Shown: positions 26,993 through 36,247 of the stretch, one piece after another | Layout of the letters: each line of letters opens with the position of its first letter | Numbering within the stretch: the stretch's first letter is position 1 | Origin: Gammaproteobacteria bacterium | GTDB taxonomy: Bacteria; Pseudomonadota; Gammaproteobacteria; DSM-19610 | NCBI GenBank assembly: GCA_030621785.1 | Contig: JAUXGZ010000010.1 | Span: 1-40,699, forward strand | Direction of reading: 5' to 3' | DNA: 40,699 nt | Made by a program: the position numbers and the translations under genes | Notes under the pieces: generated by a model | Told to the model about the DNA's origin: nothing | The model's input: the letters and a program-made list of their open reading frames with translations, nothing else | The model's database searches: none

Positions 26993-28612
26993 ATGGCTAC
27001 AAGTTTGCTCTGTTTCGTACCCGCAGTCCTGCTGGGCCTCTCCGCATGCAGTGGTGTATCCCTGCAGAACAGCCAGCCCGGCATCACCGACAGTGCTGCG
27101 GAATCCACACCTCCGCCTACAGCCGCTACCACCGGCAAGCGACCAACCATGCTGGCGTCGTCACAGCCGGTTACGGGCATTCAGGTAACCCAGCTCGACG
27201 AACTGATCGATCGGGATCTGTGGCAGGTCATGCGTGAACAGTTTCAGCTCCAGGTTCCGGACAACGAGCGTGTGCATATTCAGCGCAACTGGTACGCCCG
27301 CCACCCGGAGCACATCGATCGAGTCACGCTACGCGCAAGGCACTACCTGCAACATATCCAGCACGAAGTCAGCCAACGCGGCATGCCGGCCGAAATCGCG
27401 CTGTTGCCGATTGTGGAAAGTGCATTCGATCCTTTTGCCTATTCACACGGCCAGGCAGCAGGCTTATGGCAGTTCATCCCGACCACCGGCAAACGCTTCG
27501 GTCTCAAGCAGAACTGGTGGTACGACGGCCGCCGCGACCTGATCGACTCGACCAGTGCCGCACTGGACTATCTGCAGTACCTGCACAAGCGCTTCGATCG
27601 CGACTGGCCACTGGCGCTGGCAGCGTACAATTCCGGCGAAGGCACGGTTTCCAGGGCCATACGCTACAACCGCAAGAAAGGTCGACGAACCGACTTCTGG
27701 AACCTGAACCTGCCGAAGGAAACGCGCGCCTACGTACCCAAGTTGCTGGCGCTTCAGCAGCTGGTGAGCACGCCAGAGCGCTGGGGCATCCAGCTGCAGC
27801 CCATAACCGATACACCCGAATTCGAGGTAATCGATACCGGTGGCCAGATCGATCTGGCCGTAGCTGCCGAACTGGCGGGAATTCCACTGGAAACCCTGTA
27901 CCGCCTGAACCCCGGCTACAACCAGTGGGCTACGGATCCGGATGGGCCGTTCCGCCTGTTGATACCCGTGGACGATGCAGAACGTTTCAGGACCGGACTG
28001 GCCGGCCTGCCGTTGAAAAAACGGCTGCGCTGGCAAAGGCACAAGGTGCTCAGCGGCGAAACGCTGGGCGGCATAGCCAACCACTACCACACCACGGCCA
28101 GGAACCTGCAAGCAGCCAATAACCTGGATGACAGCGTCATTCGCATGGGGAAATACCTGCTGGTTCCGATACCCAGCCAGGGGCAGAAGAACTACAGCCT
28201 CAGCGCCAGCCAGCGCCTCGGCCGCATCCAGGGTACCGCACGCGGTAGCAAGCGAACTGAACACATTGTACGCAGTGGTGATAACCTGTGGGATCTGTCA
28301 CGACAGTACAAGGTGGGAATACGGAAGCTGGCCTCATCCAATGGCATGGCGCCGTCCGACACGTTGCGCGTTGGCCGGAAACTGGTGGTCTGGACCGACC
28401 TGAAAGACCGCAACGGCAAGTCCGCAAACCTGATGCGATCGGTACACTACACGGTACGTAAAGGGGATTCGCTGTCAAGAATCTCGCAGCGATTCAAGGT
28501 GAGTGTAGCCGATCTTCGCAAGTGGAATCGCCTGGCCGAGAAACGCTACCTGCAACCGGGACAGAAACTCAAACTGTACGTGGACGTGACACGACAGGCG
28601 GACAGCACCTGA
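26993..28612 (+). CDS. mltD: Membrane-bound lytic transglycosylase D with LysM repeats
   Basis: This 539-residue lipoprotein (lipobox LSAC near residue 19) has an SLT domain with the catalytic Glu about residue 142 in VESAFDPFAYSHGQAAGLWQFIP and the typical LALAAYNSGEGTV. Three LysM peptidoglycan-binding repeats follow (around HKVLSGETLGGIANHYHTT, HIVRSGDNLWDLSRQYKV and YTVRKGDSLSRISQRFKV). It cleaves glycan strands by a 1,6-anhydro mechanism, probably from the outer membrane. The gene is alone on its strand between the methyltransferase and a convergent gene. Confidence 0.96.
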   Translation: MATSLLCFVPAVLLGLSACSGVSLQNSQPGITDSAAESTPPPTAATTGKRPTMLASSQPVTGIQVTQLDELIDRDLWQVMREQFQLQVPDNERVHIQRNWYARHPEHIDRVTLRARHYLQHIQHEVSQRGMPAEIALLPIVESAFDPFAYSHGQAAGLWQFIPTTGKRFGLKQNWWYDGRRDLIDSTSAALDYLQYLHKRFDRDWPLALAAYNSGEGTVSRAIRYNRKKGRRTDFWNLNLPKETRAYVPKLLALQQLVSTPERWGIQLQPITDTPEFEVIDTGGQIDLAVAAELAGIPLETLYRLNPGYNQWATDPDGPFRLLIPVDDAERFRTGLAGLPLKKRLRWQRHKVLSGETLGGIANHYHTTARNLQAANNLDDSVIRMGKYLLVPIPSQGQKNYSLSASQRLGRIQGTARGSKRTEHIVRSGDNLWDLSRQYKVGIRKLASSNGMAPSDTLRVGRKLVVWTDLKDRNGKSANLMRSVHYTVRKGDSLSRISQRFKVSVADLRKWNRLAEKRYLQPGQKLKLYVDVTRQADST

Positions 28613-28649
28613 GATTTGTCGACTGTCGGGCTGAGCCCGCCTCGCATTC

Positions 28650-29063
28650 TCAGTTGAACGAAAACTTCGAACGCGGCGTCTCGTTCCAGGCTCCGGTACG
28701 ACTGTAAAAATTCAGTATCCGGTCACTGGTGACCACCGTTGCCGAATAATCCTGAACTTCTATATTCTCGGTTTTTTCCTTTGCCCGGCGACGCAGGCTC
28801 TGCCAGCCACCGGCCAGCACACCGTAGGCAACATAACGCTGGTTGGTGACCACTACCGCAACAGCATTGGCGACCGTGTAATCCTGAATCCTTTCCTTGG
28901 CGCTGAGTTTCAGCCGGTCGAAACGACCGGCTTTGGTATTGGAAGCGATCACATCATCGCCATCGATCACGATGAACAAAACCTTCTCGACATCGCCTGC
29001 AGCCACCAGACCTGTCGACCACAGCAGGCCCAGCAATAACGCCGTCAGGATCCACTGTTTCAC
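28650..29063 (-). CDS. Small secreted protein, unknown
   Basis: The 137-residue product has a signal peptide (WILTALLLGLLWSTGLVAAG) and a mature part of alternating short strands (KVLFIVIDGDDVIASNT, AVAVVVTNQRYVAYGV, YSATVVTSDRILNFYS), a repeated pattern suggesting a beta-propeller-like or repeat fold too short to be complete. I do not recognise a family. Its ATG overlaps the stop of the binding protein gene (4 nt), so the two are probably translated together. Confidence 0.8.
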   Translation of the reverse strand: MKQWILTALLLGLLWSTGLVAAGDVEKVLFIVIDGDDVIASNTKAGRFDRLKLSAKERIQDYTVANAVAVVVTNQRYVAYGVLAGGWQSLRRRAKEKTENIEVQDYSATVVTSDRILNFYSRTGAWNETPRSKFSFN

Positions 29064-29818
29064 TGCACCGGCGTTTCTATGTATGCCTTGTGCTTGTTAA
29101 TGATCTTCTGATAGGAGCCATCTTTCTTCATGTCTTCCATGGCCTTGTTGAAATCAGCCACAATTTTTGCGTGGTCAGGATTTTGTCGGCTCACACCGAT
29201 CCGCATTCCCTGCACTGCCAGCGGCTGGGACAGAAACACCAGCTCGCTCCTGCGGTTCGGCATGAACTGGTTGATTTCGTAATCCAGCACCCTGGAGTCA
29301 TCCAGGGTAATGTCGATGCGTCCCTGCGTCAGTTTGAGCAGGTTCTGGATCAGGTGCCGCTCGGCAATCTTGATCAGGTTACGGTCCGAATTGAAACGTT
29401 CGTCGTAGGCATAATCAACGACGACACCGATCATCATACCGCTGAGGTCCTCGTATGAATTGTATTCAAAGGGACTCTTTTTTTTCTTCACGAAAACAAT
29501 ACGGTTTTCCAGGTAAGGTTCGCTGAAATCCAGGTATTCGTTACGCTCTTCGCTGTACCAGGGTGTTGCAACCACGTCGTAGACGCCGAGTTTTGCCCCC
29601 TCCAGAATACGCTTCCAGTGTTCCATGGTACCGTAAGGGCTATAACCGGCACGTCGCAGCGCCGTATTCACCAGGTCATTTGCCAGTCCCATTTCCGGCA
29701 AGCCCTGATCGGTATAGGGAGCCCAGGGAGCACTGCCAACCTGGAGAACTTTCTCTGCTGCCACGACCGGTGACAACCCAAGCACTAACAGGAGCCCTGC
29801 AATCCAACGTACGTTCAT
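29060..29818 (-). CDS. Periplasmic substrate-binding protein, family 3 (amino-acid-binding type)
   Basis: From the ATG at 29818, which has a GAGG site, this is a 252-residue protein with a signal peptide (WIAGLLLVLGLSPVVAAE) and the family 3 fold: GSAPWAPYTDQGLPEMGLANDLVNTAL, DVVATPWYSEERNEYLDFSEPYL and GMRIGVSRQNPDHAKIVADFNKAM. Such proteins bind amino acids or act as sensors. No permease or ATPase gene is adjacent, so it is an orphan. The track's longer start (30094) extends through the gap into the DUF3024 gene and is not credible. Confidence 0.9.
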   Translation of the reverse strand: MNVRWIAGLLLVLGLSPVVAAEKVLQVGSAPWAPYTDQGLPEMGLANDLVNTALRRAGYSPYGTMEHWKRILEGAKLGVYDVVATPWYSEERNEYLDFSEPYLENRIVFVKKKKSPFEYNSYEDLSGMMIGVVVDYAYDERFNSDRNLIKIAERHLIQNLLKLTQGRIDITLDDSRVLDYEINQFMPNRRSELVFLSQPLAVQGMRIGVSRQNPDHAKIVADFNKAMEDMKKDGSYQKIINKHKAYIETPVQ

Positions 29819-29894
29819 TTCGACCAACCTCGCACCAATAAAGACGTTTAAAGCGCAACTATACCCTTTCTCCATGACCGCGACACATGAAATG

Positions 29895-30233
29895 TCACCA
29901 GTGCACGTGCAGCGGGGCCTGCTCCAGCTCATCGATGACCCGGTCAATATCAGGCGCACAGGGAAGCTGCGCGTACACCTCCCATACCCCGTCTGACCTG
30001 GACCAGTACAGCTGCCATTGCGAACCGTCCAGCACCAGTCGAAGCAACTCTTGCCGGTCATCATTCGTCGGATTCCGGTGAGATGCGCGCTCACGCACGA
30101 GTATCAGCGCGTTCTCGCTTTCCTGGCGGCAGCAAAGCACCCCCTGCACATTTCCCGCCTGCGCGTTACGTCGCTGACAGAACGCATCCAGCTGCGTCTG
30201 CGCTCTCCGCAACACCAACGACAGAACGCTCAC
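29895..30233 (-). CDS. DUF3024 domain protein
   Basis: This 112-residue protein matches DUF3024: an N-terminal helix (AQTQLDAFCQRRN) and the diagnostic QWQLYWSRSDGVWEVYAQL followed by ELEQAP. The molecular function is unknown. It overlaps the stop of the DUF523 gene by 4 nt, so it is the last gene of that run before the unlinked binding-protein pair. Confidence 0.82.
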   Translation of the reverse strand: MSVLSLVLRRAQTQLDAFCQRRNAQAGNVQGVLCCRQESENALILVRERASHRNPTNDDRQELLRLVLDGSQWQLYWSRSDGVWEVYAQLPCAPDIDRVIDELEQAPLHVHW

Positions 30234-30805
30234 CCTCTCCCCCCGCGCTGTTCGTGCAGGGCAAACACCGCCCGTAGAAATCTCTCTCTGGTCTCCACGT
30301 CCCGGAAGGCCCGCTCGTCGATGACCGGCAAAGCAGGCAGTCGCTCCCTGATCACAGCCGCGTACAGACCGCTCGCGACTCCCGCGGAACGACCACTGCT
30401 ATCGGTCCACGTCACATCGTCCAGACCGCAACTCGGTGAGCGGCTCTTGAAGATATAACCACTGACTCCCGTCAGTTGCTCTACCTGCTGTCGCGCAAAA
30501 CCGCGTAAACGGGAAGACACATCCAGCCCGGCATCGGCAACCCTGACAGCACGCAGCTGATCTGCTTCACCAACCAGGTGAATGGGTGGACGCGGCACGC
30601 CCAGACCAATCTCGACTTCCGGGCAGATCGCAAACCAGTCCACCTGATTTCCCAACACCTCGGCAACCAGCGCATCGAGCTTGTGTGCTCCGTCATAGCG
30701 CACCGGCCGGCCCAACAGACAGCTGCTGATTGCCAGCAGCGGCCGTGAAGCATCACAGATGCCGGGCACGCTGGTGGCAATTATCGGACTCAACACAGCC
30801 AGCAT
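30230..30805 (-). CDS. DUF523 family protein
   Basis: The 191-residue protein carries the DUF523 signature: SSCLLGRPVRYDGAHK, FAICPEVEIGLGVPRPPIHLV, FKSRSPSCGL and a basic C-terminal helix. Cysteines at the start (SCLLG), in the centre (CPE) and in SPSCG are conserved. It lacks the DUF1722 half found fused in some relatives. I chose the ATG at 30805, which has a GGGTGGG site, so the start lies inside the hemH 3' end (53-nt overlap). Confidence 0.88.
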   Translation of the reverse strand: MLAVLSPIIATSVPGICDASRPLLAISSCLLGRPVRYDGAHKLDALVAEVLGNQVDWFAICPEVEIGLGVPRPPIHLVGEADQLRAVRVADAGLDVSSRLRGFARQQVEQLTGVSGYIFKSRSPSCGLDDVTWTDSSGRSAGVASGLYAAVIRERLPALPVIDERAFRDVETRERFLRAVFALHEQRGGRG

Positions 30806-31829
30806 CGTCCCACCCCTGCATATGTCTTTCGAGGAGTTTCGCCAGTGCCTGAATGTGATCTTCTCGATCATTCAGCGCGGGGATATAGGCAAAGTCCTGT
30901 CCACCGGCCGCCAGAAACAGGTCCCGATTCTCTACCGAAATTTCTTCCAGCGTCTCCAGGCAATCGGCGCTGAACCCGGGGCAGACGATATCCACTTTTC
31001 GAATTCCCTGTTTTGCCCAGCTCTTCAGCGTGTAGTCCGCGTACGGCTGCAGCCATTCCTCGCGACCGAAACGCGACTGAAAAGCCAGTTGCCACTGCGC
31101 ATCGTCCAGTTGCAGGGCTCCGGCCAGGTCACGAGCGGTTTTCTGACATTCGCAGAGATACGGGTCACCGGCATCGGTATAGCGTTTCGGAATACCGTGG
31201 AAAGACATCAGCAAACGCTCCGGTGTGCCATTACGGTCCCAGTGTTCGCGCACGCTGGCTGCCAGCGCGTTTATATAACCGGCATCATCATGATAGGTCT
31301 GGATCAGGCGCAGCTCGGGTACCCGGCGCCAGCCCTGCAGGACACGGAATACTTCGTCGTACACCGAAGCCGTGGTAGTCGCCGAGTACTGCGGGTATAG
31401 CGGTAACACCACCAGCCGGCATATCCCTCTGGCACGCAGACTGTCCAGCGCTTCTTCAATTGAGGGCCGGCCGTAACGCATGGCCAGTGCAAGCTCGACC
31501 GACCCCGGCGCACGCTGCTTAAACGCAGCGGCCAGCGCAGTTTCCTGCTGTCTGGATATCGCCAGCAACGGAGAACCCTGTTGCGACCATATCTTGCGAT
31601 ACAGGCGAGCCACCCGTGGCGGGCGGATACGCAGTATCACACCGTGCAGGACCAGCCACCAGGGAACACGCGGGAACTCGACAACCCGTGGATCGTTCAG
31701 AAATTCCGCCAGGTAGCGGCGCACGGCAACCGTTGTAGGCGCATCCGGCGTCCCCAGATTCACCAGCAACACACCCGTGGTGGGTGGCAAACCGGAAGGC
31801 TGGTGCGCTTCGGCCGAATAGCGTGTCAT
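30753..31829 (-). CDS. hemH: Ferrochelatase
   Basis: This 358-residue enzyme inserts Fe(2+) into protoporphyrin IX, the last step of heme synthesis. Key stretches are TGVLLVNLGTPDAPT at the start, VLPLYPQYSATTTASV, the catalytic-His MSFHGIPKRY, and CPGFSADCLETLEEI with the conserved Glu. The track start at 31988 lies within the rluB 3' region; ATG 31829 matches the family start and overlaps the rluB stop by 4 nt. The last 20 residues look variable. Confidence 0.95.
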   Translation of the reverse strand: MTRYSAEAHQPSGLPPTTGVLLVNLGTPDAPTTVAVRRYLAEFLNDPRVVEFPRVPWWLVLHGVILRIRPPRVARLYRKIWSQQGSPLLAISRQQETALAAAFKQRAPGSVELALAMRYGRPSIEEALDSLRARGICRLVVLPLYPQYSATTTASVYDEVFRVLQGWRRVPELRLIQTYHDDAGYINALAASVREHWDRNGTPERLLMSFHGIPKRYTDAGDPYLCECQKTARDLAGALQLDDAQWQLAFQSRFGREEWLQPYADYTLKSWAKQGIRKVDIVCPGFSADCLETLEEISVENRDLFLAAGGQDFAYIPALNDREDHIQALAKLLERHMQGWDDAGCVESDNCHQRARHL

Positions 31830-32578
31830 ACGTTTTTCGGCACCGTCAGGCCAACGGCCTGGTAAAGCTGCTGTTTTTCCCTGTGGGTGAGTGGTCGTGC
31901 AGCTCCGCGCCGCAAATCCCGGCCAAGCACGAGTGGTCCGAAACGAATTCGCGACAGACGACTGACCACAACGCCCTGCGACTCCCACAGACGGCGCACC
32001 TCGCGGTTACGCCCTTCCTTGACAATGACATGAAACCAGCGATTGGCGCCACTACCACCGGATTCCTCGACCACCTCGAAGCGAGCCGGACCATCGTCCA
32101 GCAGCACGCCCGCTGTCAGACGCTTCAGCATGTCAAGATTCACGTCGCCGAGAATACGCACCGCATATTCACGCTGGATTTCCTGTGAAGGGTGCATCAG
32201 CCGGTGGGCGAGTTCACCGTCGGTGGTAAAAATCATCAGCCCGGAAGTGCTGATATCCAGTCGCCCCACACCTACCCAGCGCCCGTGCTTCGGTTTGGGC
32301 AATGTCTGGAAAACCGTTTTCCGACCCTCGGGATCCTTGCGGCTGCAAACTTCACCCGCCGGCTTGTGATACATCAGCACCTCGACACAGGACAACTTTT
32401 CCGTATCGATACGCACCGGCTTGCCATCCAGCAGGATTCGTTCCTTGCCGCTGACCTGCAAACCGGGTTCCGCAATCTTGCCGTTTACCTGGATACGACC
32501 TTCCTTGATCCACGCCTCCGCCTTGCGGCGCGAACCTACACCGGCGCGGGCCAGCAATTTTTGCAGTCGTTCCGTCAT
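31826..32578 (-). CDS. rluB: Ribosomal large subunit pseudouridine synthase B
   Basis: This 250-residue RsuA-family enzyme isomerises a uridine in helix 89-90 of 23S rRNA (U2605 in E. coli). It has an N-terminal S4 domain (MTERLQKLLARAGVGSRRKAEAWI), then the RsuA-family motif GRLDISTSGLMIFTTDGELAHRL with the catalytic Asp and VKEGRNREVRRLWES. The start at 32578 fits the family; the track start adds 22 residues. It sits in a run with scpB upstream and hemH downstream (ATGA). Confidence 0.94.
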   Translation of the reverse strand: MTERLQKLLARAGVGSRRKAEAWIKEGRIQVNGKIAEPGLQVSGKERILLDGKPVRIDTEKLSCVEVLMYHKPAGEVCSRKDPEGRKTVFQTLPKPKHGRWVGVGRLDISTSGLMIFTTDGELAHRLMHPSQEIQREYAVRILGDVNLDMLKRLTAGVLLDDGPARFEVVEESGGSGANRWFHVIVKEGRNREVRRLWESQGVVVSRLSRIRFGPLVLGRDLRRGAARPLTHREKQQLYQAVGLTVPKNV

Positions 32579-32594
32579 GGGTATGAAGTGCGGG

Positions 32595-33284
32595 CTAGTG
32601 AATTGTTTCGCTGCTATCCGGCGCGTCCGCTGCCACCGGCACAACTACAGCAGTGTCTGCCTGTGGTACCCCCGGTTCAGCTTCGTCAGCGGCCGGGGCA
32701 GGAACAGTGTCAGCTCCTTCACCGGGCAGGGTCAGTTCCAGCTCCGCATTGATCGAGTCCAGGTCGCGTAACTCCATCAGGGTCGGCAGGTCTGCCAGTC
32801 CCTTCAGATTGAAGTAATCGAGAAAATGTCTCGTAGTTCCATACATAGCCGGCCGGCCGGGAACATCGCGGTGCCCGACAATCCGCACCCATTCGCGTTC
32901 CTGCATGGTTTTCATGATGGAAGTACTGACACTGACGCCACGGATATCCTCGATCTCGCTGCGGGTAACGGGCTGACGGTACGCAATCAGGGCCAGCGTT
33001 TCCAGCAACGCCCGGGTGTATCTGGCCGGTTTTTCCTCGGTCAGACGCGATACCCAGAGCTCCATTTCCTGCCCGACCTGAATCCGCCAGCCGCTGCCGA
33101 CCTCGACAAGTTCCACACCGCGCTCCGCATAATCTTCCTGCAAGGACTCGATCGCGCTGCAAATCTCGTCACGCACGGGCACGGTGTCTGCATCAAAGAT
33201 TTTCAGAATCTGATCAATCGATAACGGTTTCCCGGACGCCAGCAAAACAGCTTCGACGATATTCTTGGTATTCAACTCGCTCAT
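32595..33284 (-). CDS. scpB: Segregation and condensation protein B
   Basis: The 229-residue protein has the tandem winged-helix ScpB body (IVEAVLLASGKPLSIDQILKIF, TRALLETLALIAYRQPVTRSEIEDIRGVSVS, GRPAMYGTTRHFLDYFNLKGLADLP). It is the kleisin-associated subunit of the SMC-ScpAB condensin that organises the chromosome. The last 45 residues are a Pro/Ala/acidic tail that is not part of the fold. It lies 15 nt after scpA. Confidence 0.95.
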   Translation of the reverse strand: MSELNTKNIVEAVLLASGKPLSIDQILKIFDADTVPVRDEICSAIESLQEDYAERGVELVEVGSGWRIQVGQEMELWVSRLTEEKPARYTRALLETLALIAYRQPVTRSEIEDIRGVSVSTSIMKTMQEREWVRIVGHRDVPGRPAMYGTTRHFLDYFNLKGLADLPTLMELRDLDSINAELELTLPGEGADTVPAPAADEAEPGVPQADTAVVVPVAADAPDSSETIH

Positions 33285-33299
33285 ACGCAGTTCCCGAAT

Positions 33300-34172
33300 T
33301 CAGACCTCTCCGCCGGTGGTCTGCTGTGGAGCCTCTTCCAGCACGGCCGCAGAACCGGCTGCCTTTATATAGATCGGTGCAAAAGGTTCGGACTGCACCA
33401 GCTCAATGAGTGACTCCTTGATTAGTTCCAGTATGGCCAGCAAGGAAACGATAACACCCATGCGACCCTCTTCCCGTTTAAACAGTCGACCAAACTCGGT
33501 GAAGTCCCTGGCATCAATGCTGGACAGAATCGAGGACATGCGCTCGCGCACCGACAAGGGTTCCATTTGTATATGGTGGTGGGTAAACATCTCGGCACGG
33601 GCCATGGCATCCCTTGCCGCCATCAACAACTCCTGCAAAGAGACTTCGGGCGGCTTCACGAGGGTCTGCTTTTCCGGCGCATCCAGTGCAAGCGGGAACA
33701 CGTCACGACCGACTCGTGGAATCGTATCCAGGTCTTCCGCGGCGCGTTTGAAGCGTTCGTACTCCTGCAGACGCCGAATCAACTCGGCACGCGGATCGTC
33801 CTCATCACCTTCCTCGATCGGTCTCGGCAACAACATGCGGGATTTAATCTCTGCCAGCATCGCCGCCATCACCAGGTATTCTGCCGCGAGCTCGAGCCGC
33901 AACTCCTCCATCATGCCAATGTAATCCATATACTGACGGGTGATCTCGGCAATCGGTACTTCGAGGATATCGAGATTCTGGCGCTTGATAAGGTATAGCA
34001 GAAGATCCAGTGGACCCTCGAACGCCTCGAGGAATACCTCCAGTGCATCCGGGGGAATATAGAGATCCTTGGGGAGCGTGGTGACCGCCTCGCCCTGTAC
34101 ATAGGCAAAAGGCATCTCGGCTTGCTGTGGTACCGGTTCGGCCGGGGGTGGCGCCGTTGGTGTTTCGGTCAT
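33300..34172 (-). CDS. scpA: Segregation and condensation protein A
   Basis: This 290-residue kleisin of the SMC-ScpAB complex has FEGPLDLLLYLIKRQNLDILEVPIAEITRQYMDYI, then AAEYLVMAAMLAEIKSRMLLP and a C-terminal winged helix (VVSLLAILELIKESLIELVQSEPFAPIYI). The N-terminal 30 residues are Pro/Ala rich. It is the first gene of the scpA-scpB-rluB run; trpS is 90 nt upstream on the same strand. Confidence 0.95.
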   Translation of the reverse strand: MTETPTAPPPAEPVPQQAEMPFAYVQGEAVTTLPKDLYIPPDALEVFLEAFEGPLDLLLYLIKRQNLDILEVPIAEITRQYMDYIGMMEELRLELAAEYLVMAAMLAEIKSRMLLPRPIEEGDEDDPRAELIRRLQEYERFKRAAEDLDTIPRVGRDVFPLALDAPEKQTLVKPPEVSLQELLMAARDAMARAEMFTHHHIQMEPLSVRERMSSILSSIDARDFTEFGRLFKREEGRMGVIVSLLAILELIKESLIELVQSEPFAPIYIKAAGSAAVLEEAPQQTTGGEV

Positions 34173-34234
34173 GCGATCAGCTCACGTCGGTAATAGCGCA
34201 TTGTATACGTCTGCCGCTCAGATGAAAACCGCAA

Positions 34235-34249
34235 ACCGGAACATCCGGT
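34235..34249 (-). terminator. Weak terminator-like hairpin after trpS
   Basis: On the minus strand ACCGGA-TGT-TCCGGT forms a 6-bp stem with a 3-nt loop, followed by TTGCGGTTTTC. The T run is short, so termination would be partial. It lies in the 90-nt gap between trpS and scpA. Confidence 0.35.
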
Positions 34250-34262
34250 AAATATAATTTTA

Positions 34263-35471
34263 TTAATAATTCAAACCAATTACAGATCTTACTTCAAGCA
34301 TTGTCTCATGTGCGATCTCGCGTGCAGCTTCGGCTCCCTGACGCAGTATGTTACGCACCAGCTGTGGATCCTGTTCATATTCAAAGGCGTTTTCGCGGAT
34401 CGGCGCCAGCTCGGCCAGTACCGACTCGATGATGGGCTGCTTGCAATCCAGGCAGCCGATACCTGCAGACGTACACCCTTCCCTCACCCACTGTTGCCGA
34501 CTTTCGTCGGAGTACACTTTGTGCAGCTGGAAAACCGGACAGATATCCGGGTTGCCCGGGTCATCGCGCCGCACCCGCGCCGGATCGGTCGGCATGGTGC
34601 GCAGCTTCCGTTCGATTTCTGCCGGATCATCCCGCAACGCGATGGTATTGCCGTAAGACTTCGACATCTTCTGTCCGTCAAGGCCAGGCATCTTCGACGC
34701 CGGTGTCAACATAGCCTGCGGTTCGGGCAGGATGATCCGGCCACTACCTTCCAGATAGCCGTACAGCCTCTCACGGTCACCCAGCGCCAGATTGGCCTGA
34801 CTCTCCAGCAAGGCCTGCCCGGTCTTCAGTGCCTCGTGGTCGCCCTGCTCCCGGTAGCGCCTGCGCAGGTCGCGATAGACCCGCGCATTTTTTTTGCCCA
34901 TTTTCCGGATCGCGGTGTCGGCCCGCGCCTCGAAATCAGGCTCGCGCCCATAGAAATGATTGAAACGGCGTGCCACTTCCCGGGTCAGCTCCACGTGCGC
35001 AACCTGGTCTTCACCCACCGGCACCAGGCCGGCCTTGTAAATCAGGATATCCGCACTCTGCAACAGCGGGTAGCCGAGAAACCCGTATGTCGCCAGGTCA
35101 CGTTCACGCAACTTCGCCTGCTGGTCCTTGTAGCTGGGTACACGTTCCAGCCAGCCCAGTGGTGTAACCATGGACAGCAGCAGATGCAGTTCAGCATGTT
35201 CCGGGACGTCGGACTGCACGAAGATCTTGGCATTGGCGGGGTTTACACCGGTCGCCAGCCAGTCGATGACCATCTCCATAACGCTGTCACCGATAATGCC
35301 CGGCTCAGCGTAGTGCGTGGTCAGTGCGTGCCAGTCGGCGACAAAGAAATAACTGTCATATTCATGCTGCAGGACAAGCCAGTTCTTCAATACGCCATGG
35401 TAGTGCCCGAGGTGCAGTCGACCCGTTGGCCGCATCCCTGACAACACCCTGTTTTGCGATATGCCCGTCAA
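34263..35471 (-). CDS. trpS: Tryptophanyl-tRNA synthetase
   Basis: This 402-residue class I synthetase charges tRNA(Trp). The HIGH-like motif is GRLHLGHYHG, and KMSKSYGNTI carries KMSKS. PTDPARVRRDDPGNPDICPVFQLHKV follows as in longer TrpS forms. At about 400 residues it exceeds the 330-residue E. coli type, with extra sequence between the two motifs. It starts 6 nt after the M50 protease gene, so these are cotranscribed. Confidence 0.97.
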   Translation of the reverse strand: MTGISQNRVLSGMRPTGRLHLGHYHGVLKNWLVLQHEYDSYFFVADWHALTTHYAEPGIIGDSVMEMVIDWLATGVNPANAKIFVQSDVPEHAELHLLLSMVTPLGWLERVPSYKDQQAKLRERDLATYGFLGYPLLQSADILIYKAGLVPVGEDQVAHVELTREVARRFNHFYGREPDFEARADTAIRKMGKKNARVYRDLRRRYREQGDHEALKTGQALLESQANLALGDRERLYGYLEGSGRIILPEPQAMLTPASKMPGLDGQKMSKSYGNTIALRDDPAEIERKLRTMPTDPARVRRDDPGNPDICPVFQLHKVYSDESRQQWVREGCTSAGIGCLDCKQPIIESVLAELAPIRENAFEYEQDPQLVRNILRQGAEAAREIAHETMLEVRSVIGLNY

Positions 35472-35477
35472 ACCTTG

Positions 35478-36176
35478 TCACCCCCCCATCAGTGCAAACA
35501 GTACCGTCTGAAAATAATCCGGCTTCATTCCTGCAACCCCCGCCAGCATATCCAGAAAAAAACTCGCAAACGGCCACAGTACCCAGCCCAGCACGCCGGT
35601 CATCAACAGGGCGATCAATATCCAGAAACCGTAGGGCTCTATCCTGGCAAAGCGGTACGACCAGGTCGGCGGCAACAGACCGGTCACGACCCTGCCGCCA
35701 TCCAGCGGCGGAAGTGGCAACAAATTCAGCACCATCAGAATGGTGTTGATGAAAATGCCCGCCACCCCCATGAATAATAACGGCATTGCAATCCAGTTGT
35801 CCGCCGGCAGCCCCAGTACGATGCGTACCAGCAAGGCCCATAGCAAGGCCATCACCAGGTTGGATGCCGGACCCGCCGCCGCCACCCAGGCCATGTCCTG
35901 CTTGGGTCGTCGCAAATTTCGCCAGTCGACCGGCACCGGCTTTGCCCAGCCAAAAACAAACCCGCCAGGCAGCAACAGCATCAGTGCCGGGACCAGGATG
36001 GTACCGACCGGGTCGATATGTTTCAGTGGGTTGAGCGTCAGGCGCCCGAGCATTTCAGCCGTTTTGTCACCGAGCCTGCGCGCCATCAGCCCGTGTGCGG
36101 TTTCATGCACAGTGATTGCCAGCAATACCGGCAACAGCCATGCGGCAATCTTCTGTGCCAGACTAATTTGTAGCAT
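35478..36176 (-). CDS. Site-2 protease family membrane metalloprotease (M50)
   Basis: This is a 232-residue membrane protein with the zinc motif HETAH in the first helix (VHETAHGLMARRLGDKTAE), the conserved GRLTLNPLKHIDPVGTI, and LLPLPPLDGGRVV with the third ligand Asp. It belongs to the compact M50 group without PDZ domains, which acts within the membrane; substrates are unknown. The ATG at 36176 is preferred over the TTG just before it. It is conserved just upstream of trpS in related gammaproteobacteria. Confidence 0.92.
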   Translation of the reverse strand: MLQISLAQKIAAWLLPVLLAITVHETAHGLMARRLGDKTAEMLGRLTLNPLKHIDPVGTILVPALMLLLPGGFVFGWAKPVPVDWRNLRRPKQDMAWVAAAGPASNLVMALLWALLVRIVLGLPADNWIAMPLLFMGVAGIFINTILMVLNLLPLPPLDGGRVVTGLLPPTWSYRFARIEPYGFWILIALLMTGVLGWVLWPFASFFLDMLAGVAGMKPDYFQTVLFALMGG

Positions 36177-36247
36177 CAATGGAGTATACCTGTTATCACT
36201 TTATGAATCCCCGCGGCCAGGAGCCCGCCCGCCTGACCATTCTGATT

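Noticed and set aside
28627-28639. CGGGC-TGA-GCCCG hairpin after mltD
   Set aside because: The stem is short with no T tract on either strand; too weak to call a terminator.
29819-30094. ORF extension of the binding protein to 30094
   Set aside because: The extension overlaps DUF3024 in another frame and has no protein character; ATG 29818 precedes a clear signal peptide.
34308-35441. 377-aa ORF antisense to trpS
   Set aside because: It lies entirely opposite an intact trpS with HIGH-like and KMSKS motifs and shows no protein family; shadow.
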